A DNA stretch of 64,000 nucleotides, taken from Linnemannia hyalina (taxonomy: Eukaryota > Mortierellomycota > Mortierellomycetes > Mortierellales > Mortierellaceae). The notes below the pieces were generated by a model that did not search any database, was not told the DNA's origin, and saw only the letters and a list, made by a program, of their open reading frames with translations. Where the stretch lies: positions 1,302,001 to 1,366,000 of the forward strand of contig JAHRHY010000005.1 of the NCBI GenBank assembly GCA_019671135.1, in the 5' to 3' direction. The position numbers were made by a program, and so were the translations under genes. Positions 47,115 through 57,262 of this stretch are shown in pieces (within the stretch, counting starts at the first letter, position 1; each line of letters begins with the position of its first letter).

Positions 47115-50100
47115 ATGATCGTCGACATCCTCCCCTTCCGCCTCAAGCTTGCCTCCATGGACAAGGCGGACATTCCCCGGTGCACCCATCAACTCATGAA
47201 ACTCGTCCTCTTTCCTTCTGGGTAACGTGTTGCACTCAGTCTTTTCTCCTTTTTTTTTTCTCTTCCTTTCTCTTTTCTCTCTTTCTTTTCGTTCCTTGGA
47301 CTGTCGTAGTTCGAGCTGACTAGTGCTTCTTAGACTGTACAAAAGGCGTGCTTTTGGGCACGACACTTCTCACTCAGCCAGGTGGTGTCATCTCCATTAT
47401 TGTCCATTCTCGTACACTCTCGCGTTTTTTTTTCTTTTACTATCGACCCGCGCTGAATTTTGCGTTCTTTGTTCTTTGTTCTTCTCGTCATTTCGTTCAA
47501 TGAGTGCCTTCTATTTATCGTGTCGAACTTTAGAAGCAGCCTGGATCAATATGCTATCTCCACTAACGTCTTACAACCGTTTTTTTTGTTGGTATTTGTT
47601 CTCTACAGACCCCAGCACTTCTTCTCATACTCGGAGACGGACAGAGAGGTGTCCCTCATCCTCGACGAGACGCATATCCCTGCGTTCCCTAAGGATACGC
47701 TGGACGTTTGCAATGTCATCTGGAGAGCCGTTCAAATCGAGGCAGGAGAGTCGGGTCTCGGTAAGATCTTCCTTCTATCCCCCCCCCCCCCCCCCATCTC
47801 CTTTCGGGATACTCTATTAACGTGGTTAGGAGGAGGCAAGGGAAAAAGTCAAAAGGGAGTTGGACAAAGCAACAACAACAACGACCAACGACTTCCGTCA
47901 CATACAAACAGACACGTACAGATGACGCATATGGCCCCTTCGCCCTCCCAACGGACACTGGGCCCGGACAAGATACATCTGGCAAAAAGATCATGGAGCC
48001 GCTTATTTTTGGTGTTCCAGGCTAATTATTGACTTATACTCTTGCACCTCCCCTTCTCTTCTTCTCCTCTCTGTCCTTCGTGTCCTCCCATCCCTAAAAT
48101 AGGCGCCATGGATGTGGTCTCCCAGGTCTCGAGGCCATTGGCAGACATCAACGTTTCCATCATGTAAGACTTGTTTTCTTTTCCCCTTTTGTTGCACACA
48201 ACGAATTGCTCCGCATTTCTTTTCTTCTCTTTTCTTTCTTTTTTTCAACCTATGAAAACACAGAAGCACGGAAGCATACCAGTACCAGGAAAGCGAGTAC
48301 AATATGTGGTTTCGGTTGACAGGTCAGTAGGGAAAGGAAATAAGGAAGGCAAGAAGGAAGGAGAACAAAGCGAAACGAAAGGGAGAGAGAGTAACATGGT
48401 AAGAAGGGTCGTTTGGATATGAGAGGAGCCTTAATAAGAGGGTGTTGACAACAAAGTCCAATAATGCCATCGAAGAGTTGAAGGACTTGTAGGTTCCCTT
48501 CCTTAGTGCCATTTTCCGTCTGTTTTGATCGATTTGCCGAGGCAAACAAGAGAGCAAACTAAGAGCGAGAGAGAGAGTGAGTGAGTGTGAGAGTTTTGTT
48601 TATGCTTAAAGGGGCGAGCAATTCGACGCGATTGTGCTTTGATTTCTTGCTCCACACAACCAATGAAGTCATCACCCAACCTTAAATCCTGAATGTTGAT
48701 GTCCAAGCATATGTGTGCTGTTTGAGCAAAGATCGTAAACCATATCGTGCGAGTACTGAGTACGAGTGGAAAACTAGAGGGGGAAAGACCCCCGATATAT
48801 CTCATGATCCCAACCACTTGCACCGTCTGCATTACTGCATTTCACTCTCTCTCCTCCCTCTTTTTCTCTCTCCCGCTGCCATCACTATTACCCTCTGTTT
48901 TTATTATTATTGTTGTTGCAGATAGTATCACACGCTGTCAATTGTGTAAGCACACAGCACAATTGACCTCCATGACCTTTCAAAAGAGCCCATGACCAAA
49001 CACTGACCTTGTTTTTCTTTGTCAAACCACCATGTGCGGAAAATTAGGCAAATATCGACATATGATGCCGACTTCACGCTCTTGCCAGAATGCGACCTCA
49101 CCCGCGCACTCGACTGTCTCTCCAAAGTATTCGACATCAGCAACAACCCACTTCAGGACGTCGGCCTTCAACCCACAGACCTGCAGTCATGGGAGGAGAC
49201 TTTCCCGATGAGCCCCACAGAGGTCAATTCGCTCCAGGACGCCCTTGCACTCAACGCTTCAACACTGCGTAGACGCCAGTCAAGTCTGCTGAGCATGCTT
49301 GAAACCAGTGGTCTCCGTCGCAATGAAGGAGCAGCAGCGGGAGGAGCAGGACAAAGCAGCTCAGAGGACAGCGGCATTGGAAGTGAAGCAACCAGTGGGC
49401 CCAACAGTGGAGTGGCTAGTGGCCATGGAAGCCACGTTCTCGACACAACTTTGCAGGGTCTGGATCCGGCTTTGATCGAATCATTGTCACTGGATGATAC
49501 AGCAATCGAGGCAAGCCAGGCAAGGCATCATCCCTTCCAAGTCAACTTCCCACATCGCCTTCACATCACCAGCATGGAGCATGGACTTATGGACCAGCTC
49601 GCCATCCGACTTTTGGAGTCCATCTTCTTTGACAACAGGCAAGTTTATTTTTTCATCTCAGTTATTACTTCAAATCTGTAAATTATCACGACATGCTAAT
49701 ACTCTACGTTTTTACTTTTGTGGATACAGAGTGGACAGGTTCTTCTCGTTTACGCAGACGGACACGACGCTCAGTATTATTATGGATGACGCGACGATGA
49801 GCCTATTCCCGGACCACACTCTCAACACCCAGGAGGGCGACTGGCGTCTGATTGCGATTGGTGATGGACCTCTTGGATTCGACGAATGCGGAATCGTCAG
49901 TGAGTTCTCGCGGCCACTGAGCGAGAGTGGCATCGGTCTGTTCTACCTGAGCACGTTCAGCTCGGACTATATCATGGTCAACGATCACGACTTTGAGCAG
50001 GCTGTGGCCTGCCTTGAGGAAACTTCGCGGTCGATCCTCCCCAAAGACGAGGAGCTGGAATCTCCCGAGGGTGAGGGCGAGAATGAACGCAGGACTCGCT

Positions 50101-50285
50101 TCCTTCGCGGGCAACGGTTGGCAAGGAAGGGAGGATCGATGCATTCTATTGACACAGGGTCGCTCTCGGGTGTCTCGTCTGATGCTGACCCTGCAGAGCT
50201 TTCACCCGTCTCGACCAATGCTGATTCACCCGAAGACAACAAGGCTGAAGTGAACAGCAACTCGGATGAGGTCCTCACCAACTAG
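47115..50285 (+). CDS. CASTOR-like double-ACT arginine-sensor homologue
   Basis: Five exons: 47115..47221, 47609..47760, 48103..48163, 49048..49638 and 49730..50285, giving 488 aa. Human CASTOR1 (GATSL3, 329 aa) is a cytosolic arginine sensor that relieves GATOR2 inhibition upstream of mTORC1. The match is collinear: FFSYSETDREVSLILDE, then RPLADINVSI plus QISTYDADFTLL (human LAEHHVSVLMLSTYQTDFIL), FFSFTQTDTTLSIIMDD, GDGPLGFDECGIV (human GGQPLGFDECGIV) and FYLSTFSSDYIMV (human YYISTFNFDHALV). The positions of the human arginine ligands Ser111 and Asp304 are conserved here as Ser105 and Asp383. A Ser/Gly-rich insert of about 90 residues separates the two ACT pairs, and a Ser/Glu-rich tail is added. 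Intron 4 has a GC donor (ACAG|GCAAGT). Intron 3 is 884 nt and contains a cryptic exon-like segment. AATAAA lies at 50535. Confidence 0.9.
47779..47795. repeat. Poly-C (17) in intron 2 of the CASTOR-like gene
   Basis: Seventeen consecutive C lie about 20 bases after the donor of intron 2. It is non-coding; such runs are prone to length error. Confidence 0.85.
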
Positions 50286-50674
50286 TTTTCTTTTGGACCC
50301 TGTATTTCTCATGTCCCCTTCCATTCACCACTGTCGCCACCATTTGCCAACTGTCGCCAACCGCCGACCAGACATCAACTATCGCCTAACAACGCGGGTT
50401 GCACACCGTCACTTGTATCATAGCACTTTTGTTCTTCTTTCATATTTGCCGTTATTCCCCTTTCATGTTTCCTTCATATACACTCCTCATATTCTCATAC
50501 AAAAACATCCAAAAAAAACACATTATGTCATTCAAATAAATTGTACTGTTAGCTCGTTCAAGCTTTTATTATGGTAAATGGTGATGACATGAAAAAAGAG
50601 TGAGGAATGGCATGAGAATCGTGAAAAAAAAACGGAAAGGATGGAAGGAGAAAAGTCATTTCTGTGGAGTCATG

Positions 50675-50698
50675 AAAAAAAAAAAAAAAAAAAAAAAA
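50675..50698. repeat. Poly-A tract (24)
   Basis: Uninterrupted run of 24 A, intergenic, about 140 bases past the poly(A) signal of the CASTOR-like gene. It could be a relic of retroposition, but there is no element body. Confidence 0.9.
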
Positions 50699-50792
50699 GA
50701 TGTGGGGATGGGACGTGAAGTGGCCATATCGTGAACAATGGGAGGTGCGCATGTACGAGAAGGGAAGGAGGGATATGCTAAATGCGAAAAGG

Positions 50793-50813
50793 GAGAGAGA
50801 GAGAGAGAGAGAG
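50793..50813. repeat. (GA)n microsatellite
   Basis: About ten GA units in the convergent intergenic region. Confidence 0.8.
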
Positions 50814-51047
50814 GGAGAGTGCAGACAAGGTGTGAAGTTGAACGTGTAAATGGAAGAGGGAGATGGGAGGGAAGGCGGCAACCAGCGCTGGGCAGTAGAA
50901 AAGAAGGAATGGGATGAAAAGTCGAACCAATCGCACAAGGGGTTCCTGGGTGGAGACTTGCCGTCACGAAGAGGCGACGACCTTTGAGAACATAAGGAAA
51001 CCGCTTGATGCGTCAGTGCATAGGAGCAATCGAAGAGTTGGCTAGCT

Positions 51048-52790
51048 TTACTCTCGCAACTCCCGCAGGAAGTGGTCGTTCCGGGTATAATCCTCCGATC
51101 CATAGCCATGGATATTGTGCCCCACGGCAGGGACACCTCCAATCACATTCGGGTTCGGGATTGACGTAACAGAGGCCCTCATTGCCGAAGCTTCCGACAT
51201 TGCTGGAACAGCTCCCGAGTTGTATCCGTACTGGTAGGATTGGTAGTTGGCGTCTCCACCCATAGTTTGTTGCTGTTGCATTTGTTCATAGTGCGCATAA
51301 CCGTATTCGTATTCCGAGCCGGCAACAGCAACAGGATATGCAGGTGCGGCCATCGTCACAGAGGTCATGGGAGATGGGGGTACGGTATCGTAAGCTTCGG
51401 GACGCATGATCTCGTCGTAGCTGTTGTACTCTGAATGGTCGTCGTGGCCTTTGCCGGAGCCGTAGACGACTGCTGGCGCTGCTGCTCCTCCTTTTGTAGA
51501 TACTCCTGTGATCTTGTTCTTGAAGTGCCGTGATGGCTAGATGGAGTAAGTAAGCAGGTATATCGTATTTGGATTACGAGGTGTCAGTTATTTTTGTGGA
51601 GATGGCGAGTGTCGTATCTAGAACACAAAAAAAAAAAAGAATCATAGCATGGTGACAAAAAGGCAGGATGCTCCAACTTACAGAGAGCTTCCACTTGCGG
51701 AAAATCCAGACACCAATGACAGAGGCAATGACGACCGCCGCAACAATGGCTCCGACTGTCAGAGCCGCTGTGTTGCTGTGAGTCTCCTCCTTGTGTCCAG
51801 GGAGCGTCGTCGGTCCGCCTTCCTCGTCCTTTGAGCCCTTGGTCACTGTAGAATTCGTCTGTCCTGATGGGCGGTTCTGAGAAGCGATGGTGGTTGTCGA
51901 GGTGGAGGTGATGGCGACAACGGGGTCGGTGGGGTCCAGGGCCGAATCAGTTGTTGTTGCTTCTGAGGCATTTGTTGAAGTTGTGGCCTCTGGTTCTTCA
52001 GTAGTGGTGGTTGCGGCGTCATCGGGAGTAGCAGCAGGAATAAGCTCTCCCTCAAGTCCGCTCTCAACCTTGTCCCCGCCTTTATCTTCTTCATCAGAAG
52101 GCGTGGGGGCAGGCTCTGATTCACCTGCAATGGTTGTTGGCGTAGGTTCTTGGTCAGATCCAGAATCTGTAGGTTCGACAATTGAAGATGGAGAGGGGTC
52201 TATTGTCAGAGTGTTTTGAAGGTAGAACTGTGGTTAGCTGTCCACGTTTTGGTTTAACAGGGCATTCGATATCTGTTTGCTCGGTTGGTTTTCTGAGTGA
52301 ACTTACTAGTAATTTCTTCAGGTACAGGTTCTATTGGGTCCTGACCTCCAGATGTGTGCTCCTCGTCCTCCTTGTCTCCTTCCTTCGCAATGACTTCTTG
52401 CTCCTGCTCTGGCTCTCTTGCCTCCGTCTCTTGATCAGGTGTGTCGTCGTCGTCTCTTTTCGCGATGATGGTCTCGCCTAAAGCATTTGTTGCAGAAGGT
52501 TTGATAGGATAGGATTGAGAGAACAGTAGCGAGAAAAAGAAAACGAAGAACGAGAGCGTGTGAGTCAATAAAGATCAGAGCACACGCGTTTTTTAAAATA
52601 CGAAATTATTGAGTGGTCGTTTGTGCTGTGCTTTGGGCTAGACGCTTTTTTTTGTCGTTGGTTGTTGTTGATTGACCCCACACTTTTGTCGCTCGGGGAT
52701 AATTGGTGTTGCGCATGAGAGAAGGAGTTTATCTGGCAATGACTTACAAGTCGCGTCCAAGTCATCAGTCCACAGTCGGTCAGTCAGCAT
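51048..52790 (-). CDS. Single-pass membrane protein with acidic/Thr-rich ectodomain
   Basis: Minus-strand exons 52477..52307, 52199..51682 and 51536..51048 are well supported (GTAAGT donors; TTTAG, AATAG and CTAG acceptors). The first exon is uncertain: 52790..52748 (MLTDRLWTDDLDAT) fits in phase and gives 406 aa, but it encodes no signal peptide although the topology needs one. After an AKRDDDD dibasic segment the ectodomain is Glu/Asp- then Thr/Ser-rich (TTTTEEPEATTSTNASEATT). The TM helix is AALTVGAIVAAVVIASVIGVWIF, with basic RKWK after it. The cytosolic part (PSRHFKNKITGV through RPEAYDTVPPSP) is Tyr/Gln/Gly-rich with a YEYGYAHYEQMQQQQ stretch. The layout (stalk, TM, disordered tail) resembles fungal wall-stress sensor-like or mucin-like proteins. 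No family is assigned. ALTVGAIVAAV-type TM segments occur widely in such proteins. Confidence 0.65.
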
Positions 52791-53629
52791 GTCCAAGTGT
52801 GTCGATTGTTCCACGTTTCCAACGTTCAGTGCCAGTCAGTCCAACATAAACAGTCCGCTTGTTGTCTTGGTTCCATAATCGTCTTGGTCCATGTCGTCCT
52901 CCCTCTGTGTTTCGTTTCTTGTTTTTCTCTTCCTTCATTTCCAAACGGTTCATGTAACTCTGTCTCCCTGTCAGTTTGTCGGTCAACCATCCAGTCCGCC
53001 AAGCCAGTCAGCCAGCAAAGAGGAGACAACGGAGGAGGAGGAGGAACACACCCACAATCAAGAGGTCCAGGAAGGCGAAAAGACTCTCATTTCTTGTCAT
53101 CATTTGAGCGAGACACACACACACACACACACAAAAGAAAGCAAGACAGAGTGCAGAATAGAAGCCATATATAAAACCGTACTAACCCCAACCAAGAGGT
53201 ATATTTAAAGTAATAACAGAAAAGGGGGAGCACGGAGACAGTACAAGCGAGGAGTGAACAAAAGAGCATGGAGGAAGAGATTCATGGACATCAGAAGGAA
53301 AAAAAAGGAAGAGGAAAGGATAAACGGAGCCCTTCCAATTTTTGGTCTCTCGTCTAATGTTCCCCGCTCTCATTATTTTTTTGTTGTCTCCTTCTCTTCT
53401 CTCCTCCTCCGTGCGAGGTTCCCTCATTTTGAAGGGGATAGGATAAAAAAAAGGCGGGTATTGAAAGCCCACCAGCCCTGGGACACATTTCCAAAATATA
53501 ATAACTCAATAAGAGATGAGAATGGTTTGAGCGCGGGCTGCAGGAGCGCATGTAGAGAGGGGTATTGTATATGTAATGAAGGGAGGGATCGCACAAGTAA
53601 CAATGTGTAATGTGTAACAATAGCCAGAG
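52791..53629. other. Intergenic region between two minus-strand genes
   Basis: Probable upstream region of the membrane-protein gene and 3' region of the small secreted protein. It contains an (AC)n run at 53113-53133. No gene is seen. Confidence 0.45.
53113..53133. repeat. (AC)n microsatellite
   Basis: About ten uninterrupted AC units in intergenic sequence. Confidence 0.8.
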
Positions 53630-54025
53630 TCAAGAACGAGGTGTCAGTTGGTGTATGGCCTTACCATTAGGACTAGATTCATCGGTTGGAGGTTTAGGAG
53701 GGGCGATGTATCCGACGAGGTTATCCAACGGATCGTCAGTGCCTCGTTTGTCGCCCGCGAGTCGACGAGGTTTTTGACGTTTGTTGATCATCCTGGCACT
53801 GCCAGAGGAGGAGGAAGAAGGGGATTGGAGGAATTGTGAGGAAGGGGTGGAGTTGTCGATGGTTGCGTCTGTCAATTGAGAATTAGCGGCGTCGCGCTGG
53901 TAGAGGTGTCGTTGCGAAAGGAGAATGTCATTATTGTTGGTGTTGGTAATGGGGGATGCTAGGGTGGATGTGACCGAGAAGGTTGTTGAGAGGGCGAGCA
54001 CCAGGGATAGTGTTGAAAACCGCAT
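53630..54025 (-). CDS. Small secreted protein with dibasic (Kex2-type) sites
   Basis: Single open frame, 131 aa. The start MRFSTLSLVLALSTTFSVTS is a clear signal peptide ending near LASP. The mature part is Ser/Asn/Thr-rich up to about residue 80, then basic and Pro-rich, with Lys-Arg/Arg-Arg steps at MINKRQ, KPRRLA and GDKRGT that could be cut by a Kex2-like protease. Cleavage would release a C-terminal segment beginning GTDDPLDNLVGYIAPP. The 3' end may not be final: AATG|GTAAGG near 53660 could be a donor, with the stop at 53630 then lying in an intron. I do not recognise a family. Possible roles are a processed secreted peptide or a wall-associated small protein. Confidence 0.55.
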   Translation of the reverse strand: MRFSTLSLVLALSTTFSVTSTLASPITNTNNNDILLSQRHLYQRDAANSQLTDATIDNSTPSSQFLQSPSSSSSGSARMINKRQKPRRLAGDKRGTDDPLDNLVGYIAPPKPPTDESSPNGKAIHQLTPRS

Positions 54026-54590
54026 TTTGAAATAAATTTTAAGGTCGTGCTGTTGCAAATGCGATCCGCATCAGGTGGAATGAAATGGAGGAAGAAAAGG
54101 GAATGGAGTGGCGGCAATGAGGGAGAGAGAGGGAGAAGAGAATGAGGAGAGTGAGAGGAGAAGAGGGTAAGAATAAAAGAGAGTAATAGAAGAAAGGAGG
54201 AAGGGGAAAAGAAAGTGAAGGAAAGTAGTTAATACACATCCTTGGAGACGGTATCCAGGCACACAGGTGAGCAAAACCGACAGAACTGGGAGGCTTTGTT
54301 CTTGTTTCGTTTCCATGATAATGTTTCAATTGTTTTTTGATGCACATGGAATGCAAGGTCTAGGAAACTTGTTCCTGTGCTTTGTATGTGGCCCCCAAGC
54401 AAAAAGCTCTATGTACATGTCAGCAGCAGCTATGAGGATTTGGTTTGTATTCTGTATTGTTTGCAATCATCGTTGACTGTGCTAAAGGAGGTGTGGGATT
54501 GTTATTTCAGTAAAGTGATGTGAGTCAATGCAGTCCCCAGTTCGCCTTCCTAACCCATCCTCTCTCTCGCAGCCATTCTCACTCTACTCG
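54026..54590. other. Intergenic region
   Basis: The first 220 bases are A/G-rich on + (C/T-rich leader of the secreted-protein gene on the minus strand). No gene is seen up to the zinc-finger pseudogene. Confidence 0.5.
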
Positions 54591-55640
54591 TCATCGCTTG
54601 ATCCGCCATCGTTGTCCGCGCTCGCCTCCAAATGGACGTAACCAAATGTGTATGTGATGACCATAGATCGACGCTTCGCTGTCAAACTTTTGGCGGCATG
54701 AGGGGACCGGGCACTTCACTCCACGATGGGAGTTCTGGTGAGCCTCGTGGGCTTCCTTGCCGAATATGACACGACTACAGTCCAAGCACTTCCCAACGAT
54801 GAGTCGATGTTGGCTTTTGAGGTGGAGCTTGAGGTCTGTCCACCCATGACTCTCTTGCCACAGTCATGGCACGTCCAAGGGGCACGCTTGTAGAGTCTCT
54901 CCATAAGTTCGTTCAACCTCTCTTCCTCGTCCTGACGAGACAAAACCGACTTGGCTCAAAGTTCTCGAACACGTCTTCGCGTATTGACACGGCCATGGTC
55001 TCGGCGCATGTGGTTGTATAAAGAGCTGTTTCTGGTGAATGTTCTGGTGCAGCCAGTCTCCTGACAGCGGATACGGTGGTGTGTCTTGAAATGCCGTCGA
55101 TGTGCTGGATTTTCCAAGGTAACTTTGAGCAACTCCAACAGCGTCCGGCATTAAGGCAGTGCTGGTTTTTGAGATGCCGGCGTAGGTCGTGCTAATCTCG
55201 ACAGGGAACTTGGCAAACATGACAGTGCCAAAGGTTGTTCACATACTGGCCCCCATCGTCCAGCTCACCCTGTACCAATCCTTCAGAATCCACCTCATTA
55301 TCCGACGGGCAGTTGGAATTCTCCTCATCATCAGCCTCGTCGTGTGTTGTCCCGCTCTTATCATCATCGCTCTGCATATCCACATATGCATCAGAGTCAT
55401 CAGTCTCGACAACAGGCATTTCATCCTCGACACTCTCGGAGGCCATCTCTTCATCCTCAAAAGTCTCGACAACATTCTCCTCATCCTCAGCGCCATCAGT
55501 GGCCATTTGTTCTTTCTCAGACTACTTGACCGTCATGTCGTCTCCAGAGACACTGTTGTGTTCCGAGTCCTGTATATCGTATCCTGCCTTTGACCGGACG
55601 TCATCGTTCGTGCCCGAGCTGAGGTATCTCTAATAGTCGA
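54591..55640 (-). pseudogene. Decayed C2H2 zinc-finger protein gene
   Basis: Minus-strand sequence encodes an acidic N-terminal region (ETFEDEEMASESVEDEMPVV) followed by at least five C2H2 fingers, but the frame is broken repeatedly. In order: an in-frame TAG at 55524..55522; finger 1 CHVCQVPCRD-stop-HDLRRHLKNQH, with TAG at 55194..55192 inside a perfect C-x2-C-x12-H-x4-H spacing; a frameshift near 55135; finger CQETGCTRTFTRNSSLYNHM...H; an in-frame TGA at 54958..54956; finger CHDCGKRVMG broken by a frameshift near 54840 before LKLHLKSQH; finger CLDCSRVIFGKEAHEAHQ..H; and finger CPVPSCRQKFDSEASIYGHH. Introns cannot remove these lesions, because finger spacing is kept across them. It was presumably a nuclear DNA-binding protein. 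No intact copy lies in the window. Confidence 0.85.
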
Positions 55641-57262
55641 CCGTCCTCTTGCCTTGGTTCCTTGTTCTACTTGGTATCTTGGAAGGTGGCAAAAAGCTGA
55701 TATACCGAGGTCTATTGTGGTGTGAGTTGCTAATGGGTTGTGAGAGGGAAAGAAAAAAGGAGAGAGAGCCAAATGAGGAAATGATATTGTGCGGTCGCTG
55801 AAGTGAACAAAAAATTGTCAACAAACAAAACGCCTTGTCGACATTATTCATTGCACAGGCTGGTGCTCGATGAACTCCTTTTAATCGAATGAAGTGACGC
55901 ATCAGCTATCATTCAAAAAGATTTTTTTTCTCATTCACTTGTATGTCGACACAGAATCCGAACAGTACAGAAAATCACGCGTCTCGACGCGTCAAAACAA
56001 TAGAGAAGTGTGCTACCTTAAAAGATATAGAGTCCACCGCCAACGAAACAGGATAAGTGTCATTTGGGTTTTCGCAAGCGCGTAGACGTTAAGTTTTTTT
56101 GTTTTAGAATTATCAGTAAAAGCCGCCAGGCATTGTCCCATTTTCATGGATACGAGGTCAGCCTTTTTTTTCTATTGTTTTTGGATTATTGTAATTGTCA
56201 GCTGTGGCGTCTGCTATGGTTGGGTCATAACGTTTTGTTGACGTTTGACTGTTCAGTCGTCCATACCCATGTAGTCATCATCGTCGCCGTCAAAAGCCAT
56301 CCTTGTCGGTCTCAAGTTCCTCCTCATTTTCCGCGCCCTCACTCTCGTCAACCAGGCTCGACATCTCATCAGAATCCTCCTCATCAGAATCCTCCTCCTC
56401 CAGATTGTGGTACTTTTTTTGCCACATCATTGGGGTTTTCCGCATCGCCTTTATCAAGGGTGGTACCTAAAAAAAAAGCGGACGGTTAGATTTCTGCGTT
56501 TCTTTCCAAACAATAAAATATCATGAAGTCACACCAACAAATGACGACTTACAGTTTCCAGCAAGGACGAGTTTTCTTCACAAGAGCCTTGAGCTTGTTT
56601 CGCATTATTCCTGCACCGTAGAGGGCGATCAAACAACACAGAAGATTGGAACTCTTCTTGGCAAAATTAAGACTTGCCTCAATGTACACGCAGTTCGTCA
56701 GAGAGTACGAGTCGCCTCGGGATATCAGTTCATCAAAGCCAAAAAGGCGACAAAGGCGCCATGGTATGAGGAGAACTTAATACCTCCTTCCCGTCAGTGA
56801 TAGTCCTTGTGAAATGAATCAAATACTCCAAGAAAACAAGCGAATGGCCTTTTCTTTATTGTGAATCATAAGAGGTAGTGCATCTGCAAGGTGCCTGAGA
56901 CTCCGTTAGTCCCATTTTTAAGAATCACGATTCAAACGGGCGCATCGCACCTTTGAATCTCGTTCAATGAAGGCCCTAGCATAGCAGATACTAGACCGAT
57001 GATCGTTCCTGCTTTCAAAATTTCAGTACATCTAACGGTAGAGGTTGGCAATGAAGCCCGATCACAGAGCCTTGCTGACTGAGGATAAAGAGTCTCGACA
57101 AAAGGAGGAGGTGTATTCGAAAAAGTAACAAAAAGATACAAAGGAGTTCTCGCGCAGATCCAATTGACAACAGCCATTAACTTTATTTTTTGTGTGCGAC
57201 ATCCGAGTCGTCAATTCTTCGTTGATTCTTGCTTGCGGTACTTTCAGCTGTTACCACTGCGA
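55641..57262 (-). pseudogene. Unrecognised coding relics
   Basis: Several minus-strand patches look coding but do not join. (a) 57177..56932 begins MAVVNWICARTPLYLFVTF. (b) About 56760..56560 reads FGFDELISRGDSYSLTNCVY and GIMRNKLKALVKKTRPCWK and ends at a GTAAGT. (c) About 56470..56340 after a TTTTTTAG acceptor reads VPPLIKAMRKTPMMWQKKYH then LEEEDSDEEDSDEMSSLVDE. (d) 56297..56250 is an acidic end MAFDGDDDDYMGMDD with a stop. Joining b to c by the obvious splice sites leaves the wrong phase, and c to d needs a one-base shift. Patches b to d may be one broken gene with an acidic C-terminus. No family is recognised. Confidence 0.3.

Larger units (their letters stand above)
50286..51047. other. 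Convergent intergenic region with repeats
   Basis: 3' UTR of the CASTOR-like gene (AATAAA at 50535-50540), a 24-nt poly-A tract (50675-50698), and a (GA)n run (50793-50813). No gene is seen. Confidence 0.55.

Noticed and set aside
46556..47323. 255-codon plus-strand open frame
   Set aside because: Low-complexity Ser/Leu/Pro/Phe translation of the C/T-rich leader, overlapping the true first exon of the CASTOR-like gene in another frame.
54591..55640. Stop-codon reassignment as an explanation for the broken zinc-finger gene
   Set aside because: Both TAG and TGA occur inside it together with two frameshifts, while other genes in the window use TAA, TAG and TGA as normal ends.
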